DNA from: Bradyrhizobium algeriense | GTDB taxonomy: Bacteria; Pseudomonadota; Alphaproteobacteria; Rhizobiales; Xanthobacteraceae | Assembly: GCF_036924595.1 (NCBI RefSeq) | Contig: NZ_JAZHRV010000001.1 | Location: 4,712,001 to 4,776,000, forward strand | Length of the DNA stretch: 64,000 bases | Direction of reading: 5' to 3' | Shown: positions 54,404 through 63,343 of the stretch, one piece after another | Layout of the letters: every line of letters begins with the position of its first letter | Position numbering within the stretch: position 1 is the first letter of the stretch | Notes under the pieces: model-generated | Seen by the model: the letters and a program-made list of their open reading frames with translations, nothing else | Databases searched by the model: none | What the model was told of the DNA's origin: nothing | Made by a program: the position numbers and the translations under genes

Positions 54404-54437
54404 AACAGGCGCCGCAGTTCGCGGCGGGAGACTCTGC

Positions 54438-55124
54438 GTGAAGATCATCGACCTCAGCCGAGAGCTCTATCATCGCACCCCGAGTTATCCCGGCCACCCT
54501 CCCGTCATACACGGCGTCTGGAAGACCCACGAAGAATCGTTTGCCGAGTCCGGCAATGTGCACGGGCTGGCGTCGATGTTCATCTCGATGGTGGACCACG
54601 CCGGCACCCATATCGACGCGCCCCGACATTTCGGCAAGAGCGGCATATCCATCGACGAGTATCCGCTGGAAAAATGCATCGTGCCGGGCATCTGCATCGA
54701 TCTGCGCCACATTGCGGCGCGCGCGGAGATTACGCCTGGTGACCTTGAGGCAGCGGTGGTGAAGGCCGGCGTGCCGGTGCCGAAAGGCGGCACCGTACTG
54801 CTCTGCACCGGTCACCACGAGCGGACATTCCCCCACAAGGAATATTCGAGCGACAATTCCGGCGTGAACGTCGCCGCCACCGAATGGCTGGCGCAGCAGG
54901 GCGTCGTGCATTTCGGTATCGATTCGATGCGGCCGGGACCCGAAGGCAAAGTAAATGCCCTCGTCCACAAGGCCTGCCTCGACCTCGACATCACCCATAT
55001 CGAGAGCCTGTGCAATCTCGAAGCGCTGCTGGGCGGTGGCCAGTTCACCTTCATCGGCCTGCCGATGAAGTGGCGCGGCGGGACGGCTTCGCCGATCCGC
55101 GCGGTTGCAGTGTTCGACATGTGA
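54438..55124 (+). CDS. Cyclase family protein (kynurenine formamidase-like)
   Basis: This 228-residue metal-dependent hydrolase of the cyclase/KynB family has the metal signature DHAGTHIDAPRHF (about 53-65). A second conserved segment is GVNVAATEWLAQQGVVHFGI. It starts at GTG 54438 with a GGGAG site. Relatives hydrolyse N-formylkynurenine, isatin or lactone-type amides. Linked to a TRAP transporter, it probably opens the imported ring or amide compound; substrate inferred. Confidence 0.9.
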   Translation: MKIIDLSRELYHRTPSYPGHPPVIHGVWKTHEESFAESGNVHGLASMFISMVDHAGTHIDAPRHFGKSGISIDEYPLEKCIVPGICIDLRHIAARAEITPGDLEAAVVKAGVPVPKGGTVLLCTGHHERTFPHKEYSSDNSGVNVAATEWLAQQGVVHFGIDSMRPGPEGKVNALVHKACLDLDITHIESLCNLEALLGGGQFTFIGLPMKWRGGTASPIRAVAVFDM

Positions 55125-55146
55125 AGCAGGCGAAGCGCCGAACCGA

Positions 55147-55227
55147 CGTAACGTCTTCGACAAAGGCGGCATCCAGCCGCTCACCCCGACCTTCCCTTTC
55201 GACAAGGCGCGTATGGACGTGCCGTGA
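55147..55227 (+). pseudogene. Possible 3' remnant of a lost gene
   Basis: In the gap after the cyclase gene, 26 codons ending at TGA 55225-55227 read RNVFDKGGIQPLTPTFPFDK and then ARMDVP. This looks like a natural C-terminus rather than random sequence, but has no start or upstream body. I do not recognise it. Confidence 0.25.
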
Positions 55228-55322
55228 AAGCTTGCCTAAACTCATCCCAATAATGGCCGATGCCGGGGCAAAGCGGCGCGGATAATCGGGCGGGAACACC
55301 CGTCGAATCAGGGGAGGAAAGC

Positions 55323-56630
55323 ATGGACCGTCTTCGGCGGACTAATCGCGCTGTCCTATTTGCATCAGTCGCTGCGACGTCGCTGGGGCTGGCGGTACCC
55401 GCGTCTGCTCAGGAAACCTTCAAGCTTGGCATCGTGACGTTCCTGTCGGGGCCGGCGGCGGATAGTTTTGGCGTTCCTGCCCGCAACGGCGCGCAGTTCG
55501 TCATTGATCAGCTGAACAAGGGTTCAGTGCCCTCGCCTTACGAGAAGGTCGGATTCGGCGGCATCAAGATCGAGCCCATCATCATCGACGAGAATGGTGG
55601 CGCCACCAAGCAGGTGCAGGAATTACGCAACCTCTACCAGCGCGACAATGTCGACGTCGTGCTCGGCTATATCGGTTCTGGCGACTGTCTTGCCGTGGCG
55701 CCGATCGCCGAAGAGTTGAAGAAGATGCTGGTGCTGATGGATTGCGGAACGCCGCGCATCTTCGAGGAATCCAAATACAATTATGTGTTCCGAACCGCCG
55801 CCCATGCGACGATGGATAACGTCGGCCTGATCAGGTATATGAAGGCCAAGAACATCAAGATGGAAACGCTGTCGGCGATCAACCAGGACTATGCCTGGGG
55901 CCAGGATAGCCGGGCTGACTTCGTCGCCGCCGCCCAACAACTGTATCCGAACGTCAAGGTTCAGACAGACCTGCTGCCCAAGTTTGGTGCGGGTCAGTAC
56001 GGCACCGAAATCTCTGCGCTGGTGGGCGCCGGCTCCGATGTGGTCTATTCGAGCTTGTGGGGCGGCGATCTGCAGGCCTTCATCCTGCAGTCGGCTCCCC
56101 GCGGATTGCCAAAACGCAGCCAATTGGTGTTCAGCGCCGCTGATCATGTGTTGCCGCCGCTTGGCGACAAGATGCCCGACGGCACGATCATCGGCGCGCG
56201 CGGCGCCTATGGCCTGATGTCGCAGAAATCCCCTCTGAACGATTGGCTGTTCAAGGGATACGAGGCCGCCAACGGCGTCTATCCGGTCCAGGCCGCCTAT
56301 CGTATTACGCAATCGATTCTTGGATTGAAGGCCGCGGTCGAAAAGGCCATGAGCAAGAACGGCGGAAAGAAGCCCTCGACCGATGAAATGGTCGCGGCAA
56401 TGACCGGTCTGGAGTGGCCGTCGCCCGGCGGACTCATTCAGATGAAGCTCGCCGACGGCCATCAGGCGATCCAGCCGATCGCGATCAGCCGTACCAAATA
56501 CAATCCCGATCTCAAGCGGGTCGATCTAGTGGATATCCAGTACTTCGCGGCCGAATGCGTCAACCCGCCCCCGGGCGTGAAGTCGATCGACTGGATCAAA
56601 GGCGGCATGCAGGGCGCCAAGTGCAATTAG
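55323..56630 (+). CDS. Branched-chain amino-acid-type ABC substrate-binding protein (LivK-like)
   Basis: This 435-residue periplasmic receptor starts at ATG 55323 with a GGAGGAAA site. The signal peptide ends PASAQE (cleavage near residue 29). The type-1 fold is shown by FKLGIVTFLSGPAADSFGVP, IIIDENGGATKQVQELRNLY, and YGTEISALVGAGSDVVYSSL. Many such proteins bind aromatic or amide ligands rather than branched-chain amino acids. A terminator follows it, ahead of the permease genes. Confidence 0.93.
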   Translation: MDRLRRTNRAVLFASVAATSLGLAVPASAQETFKLGIVTFLSGPAADSFGVPARNGAQFVIDQLNKGSVPSPYEKVGFGGIKIEPIIIDENGGATKQVQELRNLYQRDNVDVVLGYIGSGDCLAVAPIAEELKKMLVLMDCGTPRIFEESKYNYVFRTAAHATMDNVGLIRYMKAKNIKMETLSAINQDYAWGQDSRADFVAAAQQLYPNVKVQTDLLPKFGAGQYGTEISALVGAGSDVVYSSLWGGDLQAFILQSAPRGLPKRSQLVFSAADHVLPPLGDKMPDGTIIGARGAYGLMSQKSPLNDWLFKGYEAANGVYPVQAAYRITQSILGLKAAVEKAMSKNGGKKPSTDEMVAAMTGLEWPSPGGLIQMKLADGHQAIQPIAISRTKYNPDLKRVDLVDIQYFAAECVNPPPGVKSIDWIKGGMQGAKCN

Positions 56631-56658
56631 GCCGCACTGGTATCCAATGAGCGCATAT

Positions 56659-56692
56659 GGCGGCGCGTCATTAAGCTCCGCGCCGCCTTTTT
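56659..56692 (+). terminator. Rho-independent terminator after the binding-protein gene
   Basis: GGCGGCGCG (56659-56667) pairs perfectly with CGCGCCGCC (56679-56687), followed by TTTTT (56688-56692). It lies 29 bases past the stop of the LivK-like gene and 34 bases before the permease start. Partial read-through would yield much more receptor than permease, a common arrangement. Confidence 0.85.
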
Positions 56693-56725
56693 CTGCCCAC
56701 CGACAACCCGCGTGACTCCACCGCC

Positions 56726-57622
56726 ATGAATTTCTTTTTGACGATCGTTCTCGATGGCCTGATTCAGGCCTCGTGGCTGTTCATCGTCGCCCTCGGCCTG
56801 ACGCTGGTATTCGGCGTATTGAAGATCCTCAACATCGCCCATGGCAGCTTCTACGCCCTGGGCGCCTATATCGCGGCAACAGCGGTAACCATGGTGGCCG
56901 CGCGCGGCCTTCCCCCAAGCGTTGGTTTCGTCGCCATGCTGCTCTCGGTGGCGCTGATCGCGTCCGCCGTCGGACTTCTGCTGGAACGCGGCCTCCTGAA
57001 AATGTTCTACGGTCGCGACGAAGTAGTGCTGCTGCTGGTGACCTATGCCGTGTTTCTGATCCTGGAAGACGTCACCAAGCTGATCTGGGGCGTTAATCCG
57101 ATCTATGCGACGCAGCCATATGAGCTGTTCGGCAATCTCGAATTCGCCGGACTCTATTACGTCGGCTACGATTTGGTGCTGATACCGATCTCGGCCGTGG
57201 TCGGCTTTGCAATCTGGTTCGGCCTCAATCGCACCGTGATCGGCAAGATCGTGCTCGCCGTCATACATAACGAGGAAATGAGCGTAAGCATGGGCGTACG
57301 CGTCAACCGCGTCTATGCGATTGCCTTTGCGTTCGGCGTCCTGCTCGCCGCGCTCGCCGGCGCCCTGACCGCGCCGAAAATATCGATGCAGCCGGGCCTC
57401 AGTTCGGACGTCATCATCCTGAGCTTCGCTATCGTGGTGATCGGAGGGCTGGGCAGCGTCGAGGGCGCGGCAGTCGGCGCGATTCTGGTCGGGCTGGCGC
57501 GCGCTGCTTCGGTGCATCTCATGCCGCAAGCCGAGCTGTTCATGATCTATTTGATCATGGCGGCAGTGCTGATGTTTCGCCCTGAGGGCCTGTTCAAGCG
57601 CGAGACGGCAAGGCGGATTTGA
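56726..57622 (+). CDS. livH: Branched-chain amino-acid-type ABC permease LivH
   Basis: This 298-residue membrane protein has LivH blocks: GLTLVFGVLKILNIAHGSFY (about 28-47), LAALAGALTAPKISMQPGLS, and VIGGLGSVEGAAVGAILVGL near the C-terminus. Multiple hydrophobic helices are present. It overlaps livM by four bases (ATGA). Confidence 0.94.
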   Translation: MNFFLTIVLDGLIQASWLFIVALGLTLVFGVLKILNIAHGSFYALGAYIAATAVTMVAARGLPPSVGFVAMLLSVALIASAVGLLLERGLLKMFYGRDEVVLLLVTYAVFLILEDVTKLIWGVNPIYATQPYELFGNLEFAGLYYVGYDLVLIPISAVVGFAIWFGLNRTVIGKIVLAVIHNEEMSVSMGVRVNRVYAIAFAFGVLLAALAGALTAPKISMQPGLSSDVIILSFAIVVIGGLGSVEGAAVGAILVGLARAASVHLMPQAELFMIYLIMAAVLMFRPEGLFKRETARRI

Positions 57623-58611
57623 TGAGGAAAGGCCTGCATCCCCTGGTCATGATCGGCCTTGTCGCTGCGGTGACGCTGGCCGGCCTCGCGCTGCCGACCT
57701 GGACTTTGTCGCTGGCGACGATTGCCGCCTCCAATGCGCTGATCGCCCTTGGCATCGTCGTGCTGGCGCGCACCGGCAACGTGTCATTCGGCCAGGGCCT
57801 GTTCTTTGCCGCCGGCGGCTATGGCGTGGCGTTGATCGCCAATGCCTGGGGTCTCACCGACGCGGTGGCACAGGTGATCGTCGGCGCGGCTTGCGGTGGC
57901 CTGCTCGGCCTGGTCATCGGGCCGCTGATCGCGCGCTACAGCGGGATTTTCTTTGGCATGCTGACTTTGGCGCTATCGATGGTGTTTTACGGCGCGCTGG
58001 TGAAATCGACCGCGCTTGGCGGCTCCGACGGGTTTAATGTCGGGCGGCCGAGCCTGTTTGGCATGAGCTTCACCGATCCGCGCGAGGCCGACTTCATGCT
58101 GTATGCCGTCTCGGTCATCGTGACCGGATGCGCCGGTATCGCCGCGACCATCCTGTTCCGGTCCGAATTCGGGCTTGCCAGCCTGGCGGTGCGCGAAAAC
58201 AATCTACGAGTCGAATATCTCGGACTCTCGGCCAATCGGATCATATCGATCAATTTCCTGATCGCCGCCATCTTCGCCGGCGCCAGCGGCGCCTTTGCCC
58301 TGATGGCGCAACGGCATATCGATCCGCAATTCGCATACTGGACCACATCGGGCGAATTCGTCTTCGTGGCGGTGCTTGCCGGCAACCAGAGCGTGGCCGC
58401 CGTTTTCGTCGCCTCAATGGCGCTCGAGCTGGTCCGTTCGTTCTCGAACCTCTATTTGCCCAATACCTGGCAGCTCGTGCTCGGCGTCTTCCTCCTGGGC
58501 GTCATTCTGTTTCTGCCGCGTGGCATCGGTTCGCTCTGGATCAGGGACCGGCGCAAGCGGCGCATCCCGGCGACGGCGCCCTTCACCGCCGAACGAGGAG
58601 CCGCACCGTGA
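57619..58611 (+). CDS. livM: Branched-chain amino-acid-type ABC permease LivM
   Basis: This 330-residue permease has LivM-type blocks: ALGIVVLARTGNVSFGQGLF near 43-62, LAVRENNLRVEYLGLSANRI, and GASGAFALMAQRHIDPQFAY. It ends in a basic tail (RDRRKRRIPATAPF). Start and stop overlap livH (ATGA) and livG (GTGA), so the four genes are tightly coupled. Confidence 0.93.
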   Translation: MMRKGLHPLVMIGLVAAVTLAGLALPTWTLSLATIAASNALIALGIVVLARTGNVSFGQGLFFAAGGYGVALIANAWGLTDAVAQVIVGAACGGLLGLVIGPLIARYSGIFFGMLTLALSMVFYGALVKSTALGGSDGFNVGRPSLFGMSFTDPREADFMLYAVSVIVTGCAGIAATILFRSEFGLASLAVRENNLRVEYLGLSANRIISINFLIAAIFAGASGAFALMAQRHIDPQFAYWTTSGEFVFVAVLAGNQSVAAVFVASMALELVRSFSNLYLPNTWQLVLGVFLLGVILFLPRGIGSLWIRDRRKRRIPATAPFTAERGAAP

Positions 58612-59354
58612 ACCCGGTTCTTTCGGTGCGCCAGCTCGAGAAGCGCTTTGGCGCAGTGGTTGCGGCCGATGCGCTTACCCTTGATGTTCCGGTCGGTCAG
58701 AAGATCAGCCTGATCGGCGCCAACGGCGCAGGTAAGACGACCTTCGTCAACATGGTCACCGGCTATCTCAAACCCGACAGCGGGACGATCCTGCTCGATG
58801 GATTGGACATAGGCAAACACTCGCCACGCAGCGTAGCCCGGCTTGGCATCTCCCGTTCATTCCAGATTCCGCAATTGTTTGTCGAGCTCACCGCTGCCGA
58901 AAATCTCGCTGTGGCGATTTCCGGCATCGGCACTCGGATGTCACTCGGAGCGCCGGCAGAGGCCCAAGGTCGCCGCGACAAGGCCGTCGAGCTGCTGGAA
59001 CGCTTTGGCCTTGCCGATCTGGCCGATCGCCCGATCTCCGAGCTTGCGGGCGGCGTGCGCAAACTGATCGACGTCGCCATGGCATTGGTGCGTCGTCCAA
59101 AACTGCTGCTGCTGGATGAGCCGACCTCCGGAGTATCGGCGGAAGAAAAATTCACGACCATGGATCGCGTTATTCACGCCGTCGCGCCCGACGCCGCGAC
59201 CATCGTATTCGTCGAGCACGACATGGAAATCGTCAGCCGCTATGCCGATCGCGTCGTGGCGTTCTATCAGGGTCGGATTCTGGCCGACGGGGTGCCCGCC
59301 GAGGTCCTGAATAATCAGGAAGTCCGCCGCTACGTCACCGGAGGCGTGCGATGA
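58608..59354 (+). CDS. livG: Branched-chain amino-acid-type ABC ATPase LivG
   Basis: This 248-residue ATPase starts at GTG 58608, overlapping livM, with GAGGAG upstream. Walker A is GANGAGKTT near 37-45 and Walker B LLLDEPTSG. The signature reads ELAGGVRKLIDVAM instead of LSGGQ-type, so Ser becomes Ala and Gln becomes Val, a clear departure. It shares ATGA with livF. Function as the LivG partner is otherwise as expected. Confidence 0.92.
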   Translation: MNPVLSVRQLEKRFGAVVAADALTLDVPVGQKISLIGANGAGKTTFVNMVTGYLKPDSGTILLDGLDIGKHSPRSVARLGISRSFQIPQLFVELTAAENLAVAISGIGTRMSLGAPAEAQGRRDKAVELLERFGLADLADRPISELAGGVRKLIDVAMALVRRPKLLLLDEPTSGVSAEEKFTTMDRVIHAVAPDAATIVFVEHDMEIVSRYADRVVAFYQGRILADGVPAEVLNNQEVRRYVTGGVR

Positions 59355-60022
59355 GCGACGCGACGCCATTGCTCGCGATCGACAATCTTGTCGTCGAGAT
59401 CCAGTCGATGCCTGCATTGCGCGACTTTACGATGCACGTCGCGAAAGGTGCCATGGTCAGCCTGGTGGGCCGCAACGGCGCGGGCAAGACGACGCTGATG
59501 CGTTCGATCATGGGGCACCTCACGCCGGCCAGGGGCATGGTGCGGTTCGAAGGCAGCGACCTGACGTCCCGTCCGCGCCATGCGCGCGCGGCGCTCGGGA
59601 TCGGCTATATGCCGGAAGATCGCTGCCTGGTGCCGCAGTTGACGGTCGAGGAAAACATCATGTTGCCGTTGTGGGTCGCGCGGCATCTCGACCGCAAGGC
59701 CCGGCTCGACTTCGTCTATGAGGTGATCGGCGAACTCACCGAGATGCGCCAGCGCAAGGCGCTATCGCTGAGCGGCGGACAGCAAAAGCTGGTCGCGCTC
59801 GGCCGGGCGCTTGCCATTGGCACCAAATGCCTGCTGCTCGACGAGCCGTTCGAAGGCATTGCGCCAGCGCTGTCGGAACGGCTGTCGGAGGTGCTTGCAT
59901 CCCTCAAGGGCAAAGATCTGACCTTGCTGATGTCGCAATCGGACCTGAATCACTCGCGTGGGCTGATTGACGTGGAATTCACGATTGAACGTGGCGCCAA
60001 TCCCGTAACCGCCAGTCAATGA
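59351..60022 (+). CDS. livF: Branched-chain amino-acid-type ABC ATPase LivF
   Basis: This 223-residue ATPase has Walker A GRNGAGKTT near 37-45, the LivF phrase IGYMPEDRCLVPQLTVEENI, the signature LSGGQQKLVALGRAL, and Walker B LLLDEPFEGIAP. It ends the operon and is convergent with the Crp/Fnr gene. Signature and Walker motifs are intact. Confidence 0.94.
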   Translation: MSDATPLLAIDNLVVEIQSMPALRDFTMHVAKGAMVSLVGRNGAGKTTLMRSIMGHLTPARGMVRFEGSDLTSRPRHARAALGIGYMPEDRCLVPQLTVEENIMLPLWVARHLDRKARLDFVYEVIGELTEMRQRKALSLSGGQQKLVALGRALAIGTKCLLLDEPFEGIAPALSERLSEVLASLKGKDLTLLMSQSDLNHSRGLIDVEFTIERGANPVTASQ

Positions 60023-60072
60023 GCCCTGAGCGTCCGGACTTCACTGGCCGGCTTCGTGACGGGCATCGCCGG

Positions 60073-60816
60073 TCATTCGCCATCGTGCCCGGACCCCGCT
60101 TCCGCCATCTCGCGCAGCATCTCGGCATTCAGCACAACGATGGCACCGTGCTCGAGACGCACCCAATCGCGGCCTGCCCAGGCGCGCAACTGCTTGTTGA
60201 TGCTCTCCCGGGTCATGCCAACCATCTCGCTGATCTCCTGCTGCGTGATCGCGATGGTTCGGCCCTGCGCGGCAGAGGTGTGCTTTTCGGATAGGCGAAG
60301 CAGCGCACTGGCCAGCCGTCCCGGCAGATTCTGCAGGATAATCTGCTCGACCTGATCGCTGGTCGACCGCAACCGCTCGCAGAGCAATTCGATAAATTTC
60401 ATTGCCAACGCCGGTTGAGCCTTCACAAAGGGGATGAATTCGCGCCGGTCGATAACGAAGAGTTCGCAATTGCTGTTTGCGATGGCATCGGTCGAGCGGG
60501 CTTGTCCGTCGAGCAGCGCGATCTCGCCGAAAATTTCCCCCGGCCCAACGATGTTCAGGATTGCGTTGCGGCCATCCGGCGAGGAAATACTCATCTTCAC
60601 CGTACCCGAAATGACCGCGTACAGGCTGTGGCCGGGGTCCCCTTTGGAAAACAGCGTGGTCCCCCGCTTCAGCGAGGAGTGCTTGGCGTAACGGCAGAGC
60701 TGCTCGAACGCCTCTGGCTCGAGGTCGGCAAAAATCGGGTGCTTGCGCAAGACCGACAGTTTGCCGCTTGAGAACCCGTGAGCTTCACCCGTCCTTTGTT
60801 GAGGCACGTCAGTCAA
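60073..60816 (-). CDS. Crp/Fnr family regulator
   Basis: This 247-residue protein has a cyclic-nucleotide-type beta roll (LFSKGDPGHSLYAVISGTVK) and a phosphate-binding-like cassette (GEIFGEIALLDGQARSTDA, about 94-111). The C-terminal helix-turn-helix is TQQEISEMVGMTRESINKQL (191-210). No cysteine cluster is seen at the N-terminus, so it is not an oxygen-sensing FNR. The start is uncertain: TTG 60816 or GTG 60807, with GGAG close by. The effector may be cAMP or none. Confidence 0.9.
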   Translation of the reverse strand: MTDVPQQRTGEAHGFSSGKLSVLRKHPIFADLEPEAFEQLCRYAKHSSLKRGTTLFSKGDPGHSLYAVISGTVKMSISSPDGRNAILNIVGPGEIFGEIALLDGQARSTDAIANSNCELFVIDRREFIPFVKAQPALAMKFIELLCERLRSTSDQVEQIILQNLPGRLASALLRLSEKHTSAAQGRTIAITQQEISEMVGMTRESINKQLRAWAGRDWVRLEHGAIVVLNAEMLREMAEAGSGHDGE

Positions 60817-60873
60817 ACTCCAGAGAAAGCTGCAGGGGATGCAGCCCTTCCGTAATCAACGCCGGTCAGCTTT

Positions 60874-61199
60874 TCAACCGGAAAGCATCAAAACGCGTCG
60901 ATTTGGCGGCCGGAATGCGAAAACGATGCCCAGTGTTAACGCTCCAATAACCGTGGAACCTGCGACAAGATAGTACAGCCAATCGAGCCGAGGCGCTTGC
61001 AGCAGCAGCATCCATCTGCCGGCCAGCACAATAGCTACCCTCAGCAGGCTGACAAGCAGCGGGGTCGTCGCCTGTCCCCATCGCTGATAGGCGGAAAACA
61101 GTATCACAAATGCGCCATAAGCCCGTAAACCAAGCCCGTCGCGTAGAAATAGCCGGATGCCGCAGAGACAACTCCTTCGGCATGGGTAAAAAGGCCTGC
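60874..61199 (-). pseudogene. MATE efflux family remnant, C-terminal part, frameshifted
   Basis: One frame reads SAYQRWGQATTPLLVSLLRV, then PRLDWLYYLVAGSTVIGALT. A neighbouring frame just upstream (to about 61115) reads IAGLFTHAEGVVSAASGYFY and LVYGL. Together they are the last ~110 residues of a MATE exporter split by a frameshift near 61115-61120. The N-terminal three quarters are absent. It lies in a 569-base gap otherwise without genes. Confidence 0.6.
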
Positions 61200-61385
61200 G
61201 ATCGATCTTCCCGAAAACGCCACTCCAACCAGGGGGTAAGACGGCCCAGCCATGTCGCATATTGCGCCATCCCCCTCGGTGAACCTTTCCTCGCACGATC
61301 GCACTAACGGCTCGCATCAGGCCGCGCACCGACCCGACAGGCCACCGGCGTCCGCGGCGTCATCCGCCCGGCGGCTATTCCTTGG

Positions 61386-62354
61386 CTATTCCTTGGCGAT
61401 TCCCGTTTCCCTGATCACGCGCTCATACTTGGCGAGCTGATCGCGCGTCATGGCGCGCAACTCCGCCGCCGAACTGCCGCGGACCGCGAAGCCCAGCTCT
61501 TCAAGTTTGCGGCGCACGTCGGGATCGCCGACCGCCTTCAACACCCCGGCATTCAAACGGGCAATGATGTCCTTCGGGGTGCCGGCAGGAGCCAGAATTG
61601 CAAACCACGAGTTGAAGAAAAAGCCGGGCAGGCCGGACTCCGAGACGGTCGGCACATCAGGGAATTGCGACAATCTCTTCTCGGTGGTCACCCCGATCAG
61701 CCTGAGTTGACCGCCGCGCACGAGCGTTGCGACCGTGCCCAGGCCCTGGAAACCGACAGGAATCTGGCCGGCGGCAATGTCGGTTGCGGCTTGGGTGGCG
61801 CCCTTGTAGGGCACATGCGTCAGCGATATGCCGGCAGCCGACGCGAACATCGCCATCGCCAGATGCTGCGGGCTTCCTGGCCCGCCCGAGCCATAATCGA
61901 TCTTGCCGGGTGCCGCCTTCGCGGCCGCGATCAGATCTGCTGCGCTCCTGAAGCTCGCCTGATTGTTAGCAATCAGCCCCCACTCCACCGTCGCGACCAG
62001 CGACACCGGCTCGAAATCCCTGAGGATCTCCCAGCGCATCTTCGACTGCAGGTTCGGCACCATCGTCATGATGCTGTCGTTGAATCCGCCAATCGTGTAA
62101 CCGTCCGGTTCGGCGCGAGCGACGGCCTCGGCCCCGATCAGCCCCGACGCGCCCGGCTGGTTCAGGATCACGATTTGCTGGCCCATATTGTCGGCCATCT
62201 TCTGGGTGACGATCCGCGCAGCGACATCGACCGCACTTGCCGCGGCCAGCGGCACGATCATCTTGATCGGCCGGTCGGGATAACTCCCCTGGGCAATCGC
62301 TTGGTGGCTTGAGAACAGCGCGAGCGCCGGAATCAGCAAATGGACCAGACGCAT
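61386..62354 (-). CDS. Bug/TctC family substrate-binding protein
   Basis: This 322-residue receptor starts at ATG 62354 after a G-rich site. The signal peptide ends SSHQAIAQG. Bug blocks are YPDRPIKMIVPLAAASAVDV (about 24-43), YGSGGPGSPQHLAMAMFASA, and HVPYKGATQAATDIAAGQ. It stands alone without TctA/B. The extreme C-terminal codons carry a small tandem duplication (CTATTCCTTGG twice, 61377-61398). Confidence 0.92.
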   Translation of the reverse strand: MRLVHLLIPALALFSSHQAIAQGSYPDRPIKMIVPLAAASAVDVAARIVTQKMADNMGQQIVILNQPGASGLIGAEAVARAEPDGYTIGGFNDSIMTMVPNLQSKMRWEILRDFEPVSLVATVEWGLIANNQASFRSAADLIAAAKAAPGKIDYGSGGPGSPQHLAMAMFASAAGISLTHVPYKGATQAATDIAAGQIPVGFQGLGTVATLVRGGQLRLIGVTTEKRLSQFPDVPTVSESGLPGFFFNSWFAILAPAGTPKDIIARLNAGVLKAVGDPDVRRKLEELGFAVRGSSAAELRAMTRDQLAKYERVIRETGIAKE

Positions 62355-62495
62355 ACATTCCCCCCTGATCGGGCAAGCTTGCTCAATCGCAGCCGCCTCT
62401 GTTGAGGAAAGATTGCGCTCGAACTCTCCGCTTTGCAATCGGTCCGGAAATTGGACTGGCCCGGGTACCGAATGCCCACCAAGGGCGCGCGGTGA

Positions 62496-63335
62496 CTAAA
62501 GGAGCTTGCCGTCCGGTCCAAAAAACGGATGCGGCCCGTCGAAGGTACCGATGGGGACTTGATGGGTCACAACCGTGCCGAATCCCTCCCCCGGAAGCCA
62601 GCTATGGAGATGGAAGGCCGGCGGCTCGACCTTGAAGGAGGGTTCGCGCAGTTCGGCCAGATCGAGATCGACGGCATGGTTTGGGGCCGGACAGATCGTG
62701 GTCGGCACGCCCGCAAACATGGTCAGTGTCGCGCGATGGACATGCCCGGTTGCGATCAACTGCACGCGGGGATGATGGCGCACGATAGGCGCGAGTTCGC
62801 TTGCGTTGACGAGATTCTGGCGGTCCATGTGCCAAATGCCCGCCTTGAACGGGGGATGGTGCAAAAACAGCAGTGCCGGCCGGTCGGGCGACGAAGCCAG
62901 AGTAGTATCAAGCCATTGCAGCGTAGGCTCTTCGAGTTCGCCATGCGGCTTTCGATGTACGCTTGAATCCAGCAACAGCAGATCGAGCCCGGCGACCTCG
63001 ATCTTCTGATTGAGCGGCCCTGATACGAAGGCATACGAAGCGGAAGGAAACGCGGCGCGCATCAACTCGCGCGAATCGTGATTGCCGGGAATACCTGCGA
63101 ACGGAAGCTTGAGTGGCGCCAGCAGCCGCTTGAGATATTGATATTCCTCAGCTGTCGGCGTGTCGGCGAGATCGCCGGAGATCACCACAAAATCCGGCGC
63201 AGGGTCGAATGCGTTCAGTGCTGCAATGCAGCGTTCGAGCGCGTTCGCTGTGTCGACCTTGCCGTAGGCAAGCGATCCCGGCGGCTTGATATGCAGGTCG
63301 GAAATCTGGGCAATATGAACCGGTTTTGGCGACAT
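62496..63335 (-). CDS. Metallophosphoesterase, 3',5'-cAMP phosphodiesterase (CpdA)-like
   Basis: This 279-residue protein starts at ATG 63335 with AAGG five bases upstream. Class III phosphodiesterase metal ligands are all visible: Asp13 and His15 in ISDLHI, Asp54 in SGDLAD, Asn84/His85 in GNHD, His159 region in FLHHPPF, and His197/199 in TGHVHR. It should use a two-metal centre to cleave cAMP or phosphodiesters. The upstream ABC ATPase gene ends nine bases before it on the same strand, so its metabolite may be a glycerophosphodiester; a Crp-type regulator lies 1.7 kb away. Confidence 0.92.
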   Translation of the reverse strand: MSPKPVHIAQISDLHIKPPGSLAYGKVDTANALERCIAALNAFDPAPDFVVISGDLADTPTAEEYQYLKRLLAPLKLPFAGIPGNHDSRELMRAAFPSASYAFVSGPLNQKIEVAGLDLLLLDSSVHRKPHGELEEPTLQWLDTTLASSPDRPALLFLHHPPFKAGIWHMDRQNLVNASELAPIVRHHPRVQLIATGHVHRATLTMFAGVPTTICPAPNHAVDLDLAELREPSFKVEPPAFHLHSWLPGEGFGTVVTHQVPIGTFDGPHPFFGPDGKLL

Positions 63336-63343
63336 CGGCCTTC

